Origin: Gari tellinella
Lineage: Eukaryota; Mollusca; Bivalvia; Cardiida; Psammobiidae
Assembly: GCA_922989275.2 (NCBI GenBank)
Contig: OV277857.1
Location: 49,329,083-49,393,082, forward strand
Direction of reading: 5' to 3'
Length of the DNA: 64,000 nt
The number at the start of each line of letters is the position of its first letter. The stretch's first letter is position 1. The notes below the pieces were generated by a model, which saw only the letters and a program-made list of their open reading frames with translations, was not told the DNA's origin and searched no databases. This document shows, in pieces, positions 46,221 through 56,130 of this stretch. Position numbers and translations under genes: made by a program.

Positions 46221-47578
46221 ACCGTTGGAAACATCGAAAGTTAACACTCTTTGGAAAATAAAAACGTTTGCACTCCCAAAACTCATATACCTCCTTAGTA
46301 CTCTTCAAAACCCCGCAGCAGAAACATTAAAAAACTAACAAAAACAATGTATGATTTTCTTTGGGATTCGAAACCCGACAAAATAAGCCGACAAACAATC
46401 AAACAAGATCCTTTGATGGGAGGTTTGAAAATGATAGATCTAAACTTTTTCACAAACGCACTAAAATGTAGTTGGGTAAAAAGAATTATAGACGAAAAGT
46501 GACGTTGGAAACAGCAATATGTAAAATGTTTAAACAAATATGGCGGAAAACTTATTTTCGAAAGTGAACTAAATAAAACTATTATTTCAGAAATATTCAA
46601 ACAAAATACCTTCTTAAAAGAAATCATGATTACATGGACACAAATAAATGATGACACAAACAGTACAAAGATAAGCAATATAATTTTATGGAACAACAAA
46701 AGCTTATTAATTCAAAACAAAACTATATTTAGAAAACAGTGGTTCGAAAAAGGAATTAAACACATTAGTGACATATACGACTATAGAACAAACGAATTTT
46801 ATAAGTTTGAAATCCTAAAGGACCTATACCAGAGACATACATCTCTGTATGTCTCTGACCTATACAATATATCTGAAAATGAGATTTTCTTTTATAATCA
46901 ACTTCAGTCCTGTATACCAAAACAATGGAGAGATAAATTAAAACTAGAAAATATAAATGATGCAATACAACAAAATGAAACCTTACTGCAAAAGCTGCAA
47001 AAAGCTAAACAAACAAATACATTCTTATACAATATTCTGTTAAAAAACCTCAAATTTAACAAGCCAAAACCACAAGAAAAGTGGGAACAGGACTTAGTCA
47101 ATACAGAAATAAATTGGATAAATACCTACAAAAACATATATACCGCTACAATTGACACTTCACTCAGAAGCTTCCAGTACAAATTTATAAACAGAATTAT
47201 TCCAACAAACACATCACTGATGAAATATAATATCAAACAAAGCAATATATGTGATCTGTGTAATATGCAGGTAGAAACAATAAAACACCTAGTCTGGGAG
47301 TGCAACCATGTACAACACTTTTGGAATAACTAATCTAATTGGTTAGAAAATATAAATATTAGCATAAATATAAATTGTCAAACAATCACATTAGGAATAA
47401 TAAGCAACAGAAACAAAATGACTGACCATGCAAATAATTATATACTTGTAGCAGCAAAACACTACATATTCCAAACAAAAAACAATAAAGAAATACCAAC
47501 TTTCAAATATTTCAAAAATACCCTAACACGAAAAATAAATCTTGAAAAACAAATACATTGTAGCACAAAACAGAGATA
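46221..47578 (+). pseudogene. C-terminal region of the second LINE ORF2
   Basis: KIKTFALPKLIYLL follows the insertion, then several stops and frame changes, then a long open frame (46626-47333) ending CDLCNMQVETIKHLVWEC, a C-x2-C-x8-H-x4-C knuckle typical of L1/Tx1-type ORF2 tails. After the stop at 47331 homology runs on (ILVAAKHYIFQTKNNKEIPT) to a TAA at about 47578. Confidence 0.8.
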
Positions 47579-47815
47579 AACTAGAAATACACAATACAAA
47601 ATGGAGACATCTTAACCATTTCTTTTAACCATGGAGAAATGACATTTCTCCATGTTTTAACCTTGCACACTGTCCTGTCAATAATAATCGGTGATCTATT
47701 GTCGACAGTACAAAGTAGAAGACCATTCCTAGAACAGACATAAAAACCTTTATACATGTACATGTTGTATATGTATATTTTTTTCCCTTAGAAAATATTA
47801 TAATAAAAAAAAATA

Positions 47816-48321
47816 AGACTGGTACTGTAGTCCAAAACTAGAGTCAAATTTCAACTCCTTCCCAAACAACCTTACTCTCACTATCTCTCTTCTCTCTCTC
47901 TCTCTCAGAAAAAAATAAATGTATGTTATGTAATACGAAAATGTATAGCATGAAAAATGATGAAATAAAATTCATTACAAAAGAAAGTTTCAAGTTGTCG
48001 GGGGATTATGTCACAGTGTAGGTTTATCATGTCTTGAACGGCCTTACTGTCCAAGTGCGTAGGCCTACCGCTAATTTCAAATATTAGAGGTACGGTCACG
48101 TACCCCTAGTCACTACCAACTTAAAAACCAGACTGAATGGTGTAAAGCAGTCAGACTTGGAGTATAAAGCAGAAGTGCTTTACTTCAGACTGCTTTAAAA
48201 GTCACCGGTCGTAAACAGTCGAAACTGACTAATTGGAGAAGCTGAGGGGGAATATTAAAAGTGAAAATGACAAATTTGTAACTATTACGGAACCGTTTTT
48301 AAAGGGAGTTAACTGCAAAAA
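47816..48321. other. Upstream region of mRpL11
   Basis: A CT-rich microsatellite lies at 47880-47909. A family B-like hairpin lies at 48143-48196 (AAAGCAGTCAGACTTGGAG... CTTCAGACTGCTTT), some 125 bp before the start codon. TAGAGGTACGGTCACGTACC at 48085 resembles the palindromes at 58.4 kb. No TATA box or initiator can be assigned with confidence. Confidence 0.5.
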
Positions 48322-48453
48322 ATGGCTGCAAGACGTGCGATCGCGAAGGCAAAATCTACTGCCGACAAAGTCATCCATCCTCCGTATATGAAAACAACTA
48401 TCCCAGCAGGAATTGCAACCACGGCGCCTCCACTTGGGCCACAGATCGGTCAG
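48322..48453 (+). CDS. mRpL11: Mitochondrial ribosomal protein L11 (uL11m), first coding exon
   Basis: The exon encodes the N-terminal 44 residues of the large-subunit protein that sits with rRNA at the factor-binding (GTPase-associated) centre of the mitochondrial ribosome. The ATG at 48322 has an A at -3 and G at +4. A basic leader (ARRAIAKAKS) is followed by PPYMKTTIPAG and APPLGPQIGQ, the conserved opening of the L11 N-terminal domain that contacts translation factors. The exon ends exactly after GQ at CAG|GTAAGA (48453/48454), phase 0, which is where the next family motif (RGxNI..FCKDFNE) should begin. No such exon occurs before 64000. The full protein is usually about 190 residues, so roughly three quarters of the gene lies outside the window. 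Confidence 0.9.
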
Positions 48454-49458
48454 GTAAGATGTCATTGAAGGAATGGGCTATGGAATAAACCAGGGACGTA
48501 GATTATGATTGGCAGAAGTCTTAAAATTTAGGAAGTGGCTAGCCGTCCGGTTCCGTGAGGGTAGGCTAGACCACTGGTATACATCGTACAGCGGATGTTG
48601 CTCCAAAGTGATACGGAATCCATGGTGAATTGATGTAAACAATGTCAGGCCAGGTAAGAAATACGTCTATTACACAATTATTGCAACACATAAGTATTAA
48701 ACGTTAAATCGTACCGAATCAGAACTAATTTCTGCCTGTCGCAAACAAGCCTCTTCTGTTACAAACGTCGAATGGTCCGTGATTTATGAGAGTTTAGTCT
48801 GCCCTATCACTAACAACGTGTGCCGACTTTATACAAATTGGTCGAATATGTGCATTATATACATGTAAAGTGTAATTGTTTTTCATCTACAGATAGATAG
48901 TAACTCTATGTATTAGGATTTTCTCCTCGTGTTAGCGAAACAGTTGCACGTGTTGTAAATTTGGCCATTTCATTCTACCATCACTGTACCGCGTCTTGCA
49001 AGCAGGTGACAGTTAACTGTACCGCATCTTGCATTTCTACTGTACTGCATCTTGGAAAATACAATTAGTTAATCTGAACGAAATGGATCGAAAATTAGAC
49101 CTGGACCCGTATTCTGAAACAGTCTACGTATTTTCGCTAAGTAAAATTAGTATCTAACCTTTCCTCTAGGAAAATACGTTTAGCTGAGGCTTTTGAGCCG
49201 ACGTTTGTGTATAAGTTGCTTCGTGATATTGGGTCAACTTCGGGGTGGGGTAACGTCACTACAAACGACTGAGAGTACTGTTTAAGACATTATTACCTAC
49301 GGTCTTCATCGCAAAAACGTGGAAAACATTGATATCTATTCAAAATCTATATTTGAGATACATGATCACTTTACATGTAGGTACCCAAACTAGCGTACAT
49401 GTAAGTACATAATTAGTTTCACAATTATATAACTAACTATCGAACCGAATTTCAATGA

Positions 49459-49520
49459 AGTCGCCGTGGCTCAATGGAGATAGAGTCGGACTAGCATGTC
49501 TTGGAAAATACAATCAGTAA
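49459..49520 (+). repeat. tRNA-like SINE head, fragment
   Basis: GTCGCCGTGGCTCAATGGAG with ATAGAGTCGGACTAGCA resembles the A-box half of a tRNA-derived SINE. No B box follows, so it is truncated. TCTTGGAAAATACAATCAGT after it also occurs at 49051, about 446 bp earlier. Confidence 0.4.
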
Positions 49521-49825
49521 ATCTGGTACGGCGAAATTGATGTTTGATGTCTCTGGTGCATAACGTTTGGGAGTAGTTTCATTTTCTGTCCCTTGAAAAA
49601 TTTTCTTTGGGCCATCCATAAACCTCAGAAAACGCCCCTTAAACAATTTTAAGCCTGTTACCCAAAATTACTTAAGGGTGTATCAAACTCGGGAAATGTT
49701 CAAAGTATATTTAAACACTCTTATGATGATTTTGTATTAAAAAGCTATTTAAGATGAACGAAAAGATAGAAAAAGTGTAAAGTTGGGTGAACAACGTTTG
49801 GCTCCACGGCCATGTAAAATTTAAC

Positions 49826-49848
49826 CCCCCCCCCCCCCCCCCCCCCCA
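49826..49848 (+). repeat. Poly-C tract
   Basis: An uninterrupted C run of about 22 bases followed by CACACACA. The length is probably unreliable in the assembly. Confidence 0.9.
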
Positions 49849-49869
49849 CACACACTTTTTCTAATTTCG

Positions 49870-50170
49870 TCCTTTTCAAACAGCCCGCTTCAATAAAACC
49901 ATTTCAAATTAAAACAAACATGATAATTTGGTTTTGTGTTTCATTTATTTCATGTCTATGGTAGTATTTCTTCATACAAACACTAATTTAAGACAAAACA
50001 TGCACCAAATGTGAAATTTATAAAGCTCTAAATATCATCGATATGGTACTTATTAAGGGAGATAACTCCTTTTTCTTCCATAACTCAAATTTTTCAACAC
50101 TAACCTATCAATTTCTTTTCATATTTTGAATTGCCTTCGTTTGGATTTTTTCATCTGGTAGAATTTAAAA
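49870..50170 (+). repeat. Dispersed ~350-bp repeat, copy 2
   Basis: Same family and orientation as 36410-36770 (GATAATTTGGTTTTGTGTTT, CATTTATTTCATGTCTATGG). It contains GGGAGATAACTCC. Confidence 0.6.
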
Positions 50171-51167
50171 ATAGTACGATACTAAAATATTATTTTTACT
50201 TTATCTCATAAATTTTTGTTGTAATTGAGCAATTTTGTTCACGGAAAATCTGCTTTCAGCAAGAAGCCGGTTTAAAGGCAAAATACGCATTAAGTCTACC
50301 GGCATTTTGTAGAGTATCAACAACGGCAGGAAGAAGGAGCTCAAATTATCGAAGCAATAACAGCAAACGAAACTATACATGAGACATAATGTGTAATTAT
50401 TTTAATGTGTGTTTAAAAATCATAACAGAAATGATAAGAAGTCAAACAGTATTCAATTTCAACTCATTTCATGAAATTTTATGTAAATCTATTGAAGTAT
50501 AACGTTACGACGTCGCTTTTAAAGACTGTTAGTATCAAAAGTAAAAATCCACAAATGCCATATTTTTGGCACCACAATATCGATGAAACGATTCAAGTTT
50601 ATATCCAGTTATGTGTAGCTAAAATCCACTCTTGTATGAAAGTCTAGTATGGAATATGTCCTCCGCTGACACAAGACGTCTACGCATATTCAAGGTAACG
50701 TTTGATCTGCTGTGCAGCGAATGGATAGATGCCCGGGTGCATACAAATGTCAGTGCAATCTCATGTGCGTATATTGCATATACACTGTAAGCATGCTAAT
50801 GGCGCGTTCGTGCTGTCTTTGGTTTAGTCTAGCCATCAGATTAACTCTTTAATTTTAATAAAATACTGTGTTTCCTGTTACTGTTTCGTCAATAACGTCA
50901 ATGACACAAAATGTTCAACACGTGGACTTTTTATGAAACGCGCACGTGCGATTCGTGGAGAACGGCTTAACAATACCCTGTGGCTAAACGGTTGACCGAT
51001 TTCAAAATTGCACGTGCTAAAAATGGCAGGCGTTAATCAAATATAGGAAAGAAAGACAAAATTTACGCTCTTGTATACCGATTGTAATTATTCATTAACT
51101 TTACATATGTATATTTATTTTTGCTGTTCAGCATATATTGACAGTCGCTGTTTGTTTCTTCTAGTAA

Positions 51168-51487
51168 TTATTCACAACCTAAATCACAGCTTGATTGGTA
51201 ATCTATTTTAACACTGTCGTTTACTTTCAATATTTTTATCCGTGGACTGTCTTTCGGGATCGTGCCTTCTCTTGATAAGTGTATTTTTCTCTCTAAGTCA
51301 TTTACAGTAATAACCCGTCCTTGCTCACGACATAAATCAGGGATAATTTTAAAATTTGTTGTCTTTATTTTGTTATTTTCAACAACACAAATTTTTATTT
51401 CTCTACTTGGATGGTTTTCATTGGTGTGTTCAATTATGCCTCTAAATGTTTGGAATGAATCTGCGCAGTAAGCACACTTGTACTCCA
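51168..51487 (-). CDS. Small C2H2 zinc-finger protein of the 3.4-kb element
   Basis: I start at the ATG whose first base is 51487, because a strong acceptor (TATTTTCAG) ends 7 bases upstream and the open frame above it (to 51533) would be intronic. About 106 residues: MEYKCAYCADSF... with C-x2-C-x12-H-x4-H near the N-terminus, then a Lys/Ile-rich region (NNKIKTTNFKIIPDLC) and no further domain. Function unknown; DNA binding is inferred from the finger. The right TIR supplies a matching donor on the same strand (CCAG|GTAAGAAATACG, about 51934), so a TIR-initiated transcript with a 5' intron is plausible. It could be the N-terminal exon of a longer transposon protein. Confidence 0.55.
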
Positions 51488-52019
51488 TAGTTGACCTGAA
51501 AATAGACGAAGAACGGTCATTTAGTATTAACAAGAAGCAGTACAGTTAATATCACAGCCTCTGCAAGAAACAGTACATACGTATTACAAGACGCAGTACA
51601 GTAATGCTGCAATAAATCGATCAAATTTGCAAACTGTAGATCATTTTAGCCAACACTGTGAGATATTTTAAATGCATGTAGTTATTTGCCGTCGATCCAG
51701 TGAAAAACAATTATATTTTAATTGTATATATTGCACATATTCAGTCAATTTGTGCAAACTCGGCACACGTTGATAGTGATAGGGCAGACTAAACTCTCAT
51801 AAATCACGGACCATTCGACGTTTGTAACAGAAGAGGCTTGTTTGCGACAGGCAGAAATTAGTTCTGATTCGGTACGATTTAACGTTTACTACTTATGTGT
51901 TGCAATAATTGTGTAATAGACGTATTTCTTACCTGGCCTCATATTGTTTACATCAATTCACCATGGATTCCGTATCACTTTGGAGCAACATCCGCTGTAC
52001 GATGTATACCAGTGTAGAC

Positions 52020-52639
52020 GTCCGGAATAGATTTTCGTCAGAGCTTATACTGCATAATTTACGTGAGTTAGTGCCTGGATATATATGGCAAACAACCTTA
52101 AATGCAATTTTAAACTTCAGAAAATCGGTGAGAACAGAAACAAGTTGCACTTTAAGGAATTAATTTACCGTCACTACAGTATGAGTAGCAATGCCAAAGG
52201 ATTTTTTTTTTAAAAATAATTTCTGGGATATTTTGTGCTTAATCAGGGTAGATCTTGACCTAAACATGCATAAAAGAAACAAAAAATAATGTTAAAGTAC
52301 AACACTTGAAAAAAAAAATGAAAAAAAGAAATGACCCAATTTGTGCCTCAGAATGAATTTTTTTCATTTCTCTTCAAAAAGCAACCCAAGTCTGCAATAT
52401 AGTAATTAATGTGTTTTTTAACAATTTAGATATTGATATACCCCAACTAGGTATTGGGGACTATATAGGAATCTTTTTTTTTTCATTCTGCTTATCCATC
52501 GCACCCGTCCGGCTATCTGTTCGGCCATCCGTCCATCCCAAAATTGTCCAGAGCATAATTTGTTCAAAATTTCTTAGATATGTCACGTAAGATGACACAA
52601 CCTGGTGGTGTGGATATATATTGTGATAACTAAATGTTG
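52020..52639. other. Unassigned interval
   Basis: No gene seen. The + strand frame at 51909-52163 is mostly TIR. CCATCCGTCCATCCCAAAAT near 52527 and a TATTGGGGACTATATAGGAA phrase (52453) belong to the head of the tandem array that follows. Confidence 0.4.
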
Positions 52640-53370
52640 TGTAACAGTTTCCCGGCAAATTTGACATTGACCTTGACCTCTGAACTTGATTATTGAAAAA
52701 TCTTGTTAAAAGAATAATAGCTCATATACCATATCTTCCATGATGACAAAACCTAGTGTGTCCATACATCCTTAGATGGTGACGTGTTATATGGCACTTT
52801 CAGGTCCTCTTTACCTTGACCTCTGACCTTAATTATTGAAAAATCATGTTAGAACCATACCTCATATACCATATCTTCTATGATGACAAAATCTTGTGTG
52901 TGCATACATCTTAGTATGGTGACGTGTAACAGGCCACTTTCAGGCCCTCTTGACCTCTGACCATGATTACTGAAAAATCTGGTTCAAAGGTTAAGCATAC
53001 ATCATATAGCATATCTTCTATAATAACCAAACCTAGTGAGTGCATACCTCTTAAGATGGTGGAGTTACACATAACACTTTTAGGTATGATTGACCTTGAC
53101 CTCTGACCTTGATAAGCGAAAAATCCTGTTAAAAAAAACGGTAACTCATATACCATATCGTTTAGACTGACAAAACCTAGTGTGTGCACACATCTTAAGA
53201 TTGTGGCGTATCACATACCACTTTCAGGCCCTTTTTACCTTGACCTCTGACAATGATTAACGAAATATCTTCTTAAAAGCATAACTCAAATACCATATCT
53301 TCTATGTTGACCAAACCTAGTGTGTTCATACATCTTAAGATGGTGGCGTGTCACATTCCACTTTCAATAT
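52640..53370 (+). repeat. ~140-bp tandem array with TGACCTTGACCT phrases
   Basis: Five units: the phrase TGACCTTGACCTCTGACCTT or a close variant occurs at about 52668, 52815, 52952, 53097 and 53237, each followed by GATTATTGAAAAATC, CATATACCATATCTTC and AAACCTAGTGTGT. No coding content. Confidence 0.85.
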
Positions 53371-55170
53371 CAACTTTTTGTTTCATCAAATTCCGTCAAA
53401 TAAGTTGAAATAACGCCACAGTATGTGCATTATAATGAAAATGTGCATCAAAAAGTTTTATGTCGTTTGGGACGTCCTCATTCCTTAGCAGCGGGCCAAC
53501 ATGTATGTAGGTGTGATCTGTTAGGTGTTCAAAGTAAAAGGCCTATGCGACTGGAACTTGCACCAAATATTATGAATCATCTTTAAATGAAATATTTTCA
53601 GTTTTATATAATTTACATAGAATGCAAAATTAAAAGAAACTTTACCTGTTTAATTTTGGCCAATGAAATCACTCCGTTCATTCGACCCATTCCGGTATTC
53701 AAAATGGCATTTAAAATGAAATTAGTCTTTCACTTGTCAATTTGGTGCCAAATTACATGTACAGTCGAATACCGTTACCTCGAAGTTGAACGGACCGTGA
53801 AAAAATATCGACGTATCCGAAGTTCGAGCTAATGGGAGTTGCTCATTTGAGATCTGTATCGTCATATCGAAGTTTTAACGTTATACTCGATCCTAGTGTT
53901 TATTGAGTTATATGATTGGTGATTGAAAATAAATGCGTAGGCAAGTAGAATCTGACAAAATCTTCAACTCATAATTTTCAAATTGATGAAGGTGGTCAGT
54001 ATTTTTAAAAGTAGAGAATCTACGCGTCTAGATCTATTAGATATGATATGCGGGAGCGAGTAAACAATTTTCGTATTTTAATACATTTGGTAGATCTACC
54101 TGATTTCATCAGCATAAACATCCAGCGCATGGGTGCTAACACAATTTTTATAACATAAAATTAGGTTTACACATTTCATCACACCAACACAGTGAACTGT
54201 TTACACTTCCGGTCACGCTCTGGAAGCGTAAGTTGTTTACATGTTTAATTTTCAAAAGGGTGTGTCCGACTTCGAAACGCCGGCGATGTGTCCGACTTCG
54301 AAACGCCGGCGAATTATTTCGGCGTTTCAAACAGAAGCGGCGTGTTTGAACTGACTTAGATAAAAACTAAATCAGAAATGAAATGTAACTTTTGTTTGAT
54401 CTCACTACACTTATTCGCCGTACGTCACCTTCAGTCTGCACTACAAAGAATTCTGTAGTCTGATTTAAACAGCGCGGCCATAATTGACTGACCCAGGTTT
54501 GACAGAATCGTCATCGAACTTCGTAACCAAAGTTATTCGGGAATTCAATAATAATATTGATCCAGTGCAATAAAGATGGGATTATCTTTCGTGAAGATTG
54601 GTGCAATTTCGGACATGTTCACACATTTGGTGCTACAATCAGTCACGGTGGCCGAGAGCTATTTTCGCACCTCCATCCAATGTTTGCCGAATGTGCGATA
54701 TGCGGTCACGGTGAAGCAGATATCGACGTAAGGGTGAGAAAATTTCTCTGGTTCTGAAAAATTACATCGACGTAACCGATAATATCGAGGAAACAATATC
54801 GAGCAAATGAGGGATTTACTATATAGATAAAGGAGGAATTCGCCGGGACCGGCGAAAAATATCGACGTAAGCGGAGTATCGACGTATCCAATATCGAGGT
54901 AACGGTATTCGACTGTACATATATATTTCATATAGCTGATAGCGAAGAGGGTCATGTTTTGACATAAACGTGTTTGCTCTAATGAATCAATGTGAAAATT
55001 CCACCCGTAAAGACCGTAAAATGTGCAAACCGACAAGATTTCCCCTTATTTTGGCAAAGAAAAAACTGGACGTCCCAAACAACATAAAACTTTTTGATGC
55101 ACTTTTTTCGTCATAATTCATGTACTGTGGTGTTATTTGACGGAATTTGATTAAATCAAAACTAGATAAT
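53369..55170. mobile_element. ~1.8-kb inverted-repeat element, host of the pogo-like insertion
   Basis: Arms of about 120 bp: ATCAAATTCCGTCAAATAA and GTGCATCAAAAAGTTTTATG at 53385-53480, inverted at 55062-55155. The target duplication is not clear. Almost two thirds of the interior is the later element at 53762-54914. No transposase seen in the rest (53500-53760, 54917-55055). Confidence 0.7.
53762..54914. mobile_element. 1.15-kb pogo/Tigger-like element, non-autonomous
   Basis: The ends CAGTCGAATACCGTTACCTC are identical for 22 bases in inverted orientation and flanked by TA (53760 and 54915). ATCGACGTA motifs recur inside both ends. A 25-bp tandem repeat (GTGTCCGACTTCGAAACGCC) lies at about 54261-54312. 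The open frames inside are short and show no DDE transposase or HTH signature. Confidence 0.88.
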
Positions 55171-55286
55171 TTCTCAAGCACCAGTTTAAAAGTCGATGGT
55201 TAAGACTACCTGTCGAATTGCGTTGTATATCTTGTATCTATAGAGGTAGATCTAGATCTATAGTACAATTTTTTATTTATTTTTTT

Positions 55287-55515
55287 GGTAATAGATCCAT
55301 ATGTATGGGTCAAGTACCTGTGGTTGTATACACCTTGTTGTATCTATAGTAGAAGTATAGTAAAAAAAAAAATTTTTTTTTTTTTGGTAATAGATCTTTT
55401 TGTAGGTGTCAAGTACCTGTGGTATACCTTGTATCTATAGTAGATGTAGAGTATATAGTAAAAAAAAATTTTTTTTTTGGTAATAGGTCTAGATATGTGT
55501 CAAGTACCTGTGGGT
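55287..55515 (+). repeat. ~90-bp tandem repeat, three units
   Basis: GGTAATAGATC...GTCAAGTACCTGTGG recurs at 55289, 55385 and 55480, separated by A-run/T-run hairpins (AAAAAAATTTTTTT). Confidence 0.8.
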
Positions 55516-56130
55516 GCGGCCATTTTGGGAGATAATTTGGGAGACAAATTATTTCCCCTGGCTGTCGAACCCCTGCATACTTTGAAACAGAATTGGAGTA
55601 TGTTCACGGTCGATATCTTACTTTTTTTTGGTTGTGACATGCAAAGAAATGTTTAATTTAATATAAAATGCTATTTAAATAATCCCCAAATGTCTAATTT
55701 AAGACGCGCTTACATTTTTTTTTTTTCACGTCTGTTTTTCAACAAGGAATCTTTCGAATGGCCTCGTGCTAAAGGTATGTCCGGTTATTTAAATCATTCG
55801 GAATGCTATTTCCGGTGTTGAGATCCCGATCACGCTATGGATAAAGGGTGTTTAAGCGACCACAAAAATACACGTATTGTCGGGTTGGGAGCCATTGCTA
55901 TATACATATTCATGAGATCCCCCGAGGCCCCGCCCACTACCGGCCTTTGGCATTGCTACTATGAGCTATACGTTCGCATCCGCCAATGTTGCTGTTGTTG
56001 TTGCCGTATTCTTTCCCCACCTAGTAGGAGAACCACACTCTCGCAGGCAATTTTTAATTGATGATTGAATACCTGTACGTTTCACTAAACTGACACTTTC
56101 CGGACGTCTAGCCTACCCTCACAGGGTATG
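55516..56130. other. Unassigned interval
   Basis: No gene recognised; the + frame at 55837-56061 has no family features. CCGGACGTCTAGCCTACCCT at 56100-56119 is the empty-site paralogue of the 3.4-kb element's target and also resembles sequences at 48539 and 57848-57880. Confidence 0.45.

Larger units (their letters stand above)
44538..47815 (+). mobile_element. Second LINE (L1/Tx1-like), 5' truncated and internally deleted
   Basis: It contains the endonuclease start, the RT palm and the C-terminal knuckle in order, with the RT finger region missing and a TTAA element inserted at 45681-46216. It ends in an A-rich tail (ATAATAAAAAAAAATAAG, about 47799-47815). The sequence differs from the LINE at 4426, so the two are separate families. 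Confidence 0.85.
48572..52014 (-). mobile_element. 3.4-kb element with ~330-bp TIRs and 5-bp TSD
   Basis: Both ends read CACTGGTATACATCGTACAG inward; the arms are nearly identical for about 290 bp and fade by 330 bp. TAGAC flanks both sides (48567-48571 and 52015-52019). Removing the element restores GTGAGGGTAGGCTAGACGTC, which exists intact in reverse orientation at 56098-56124, an empty-site paralogue. CAC-ended TIRs with a 5-bp duplication recall Transib, but no RAG1-like transposase is seen. Internal to each TIR are three ACTGTACYGCRTCTTG words (about 48986-49058 and 51537-51625). It encodes one zinc-finger ORF and lies inside intron 1 of mRpL11. Confidence 0.82.

Noticed and set aside
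46295..46699. 134-codon minus-strand frame with hydrophobic stretches
   Set aside because: It is antisense to the AT-rich second LINE; no family signal, and plus-strand LINE homology continues through it.
49051..49522. SINE insertion flanked by a 24-bp duplication (TCTTGGAAAATACAAT...)
   Set aside because: The repeats are too far apart (446 bp) and too long, and the first overlaps an ACTGTACTGCATCTTGG word, so a chance or word-array origin is equally likely.
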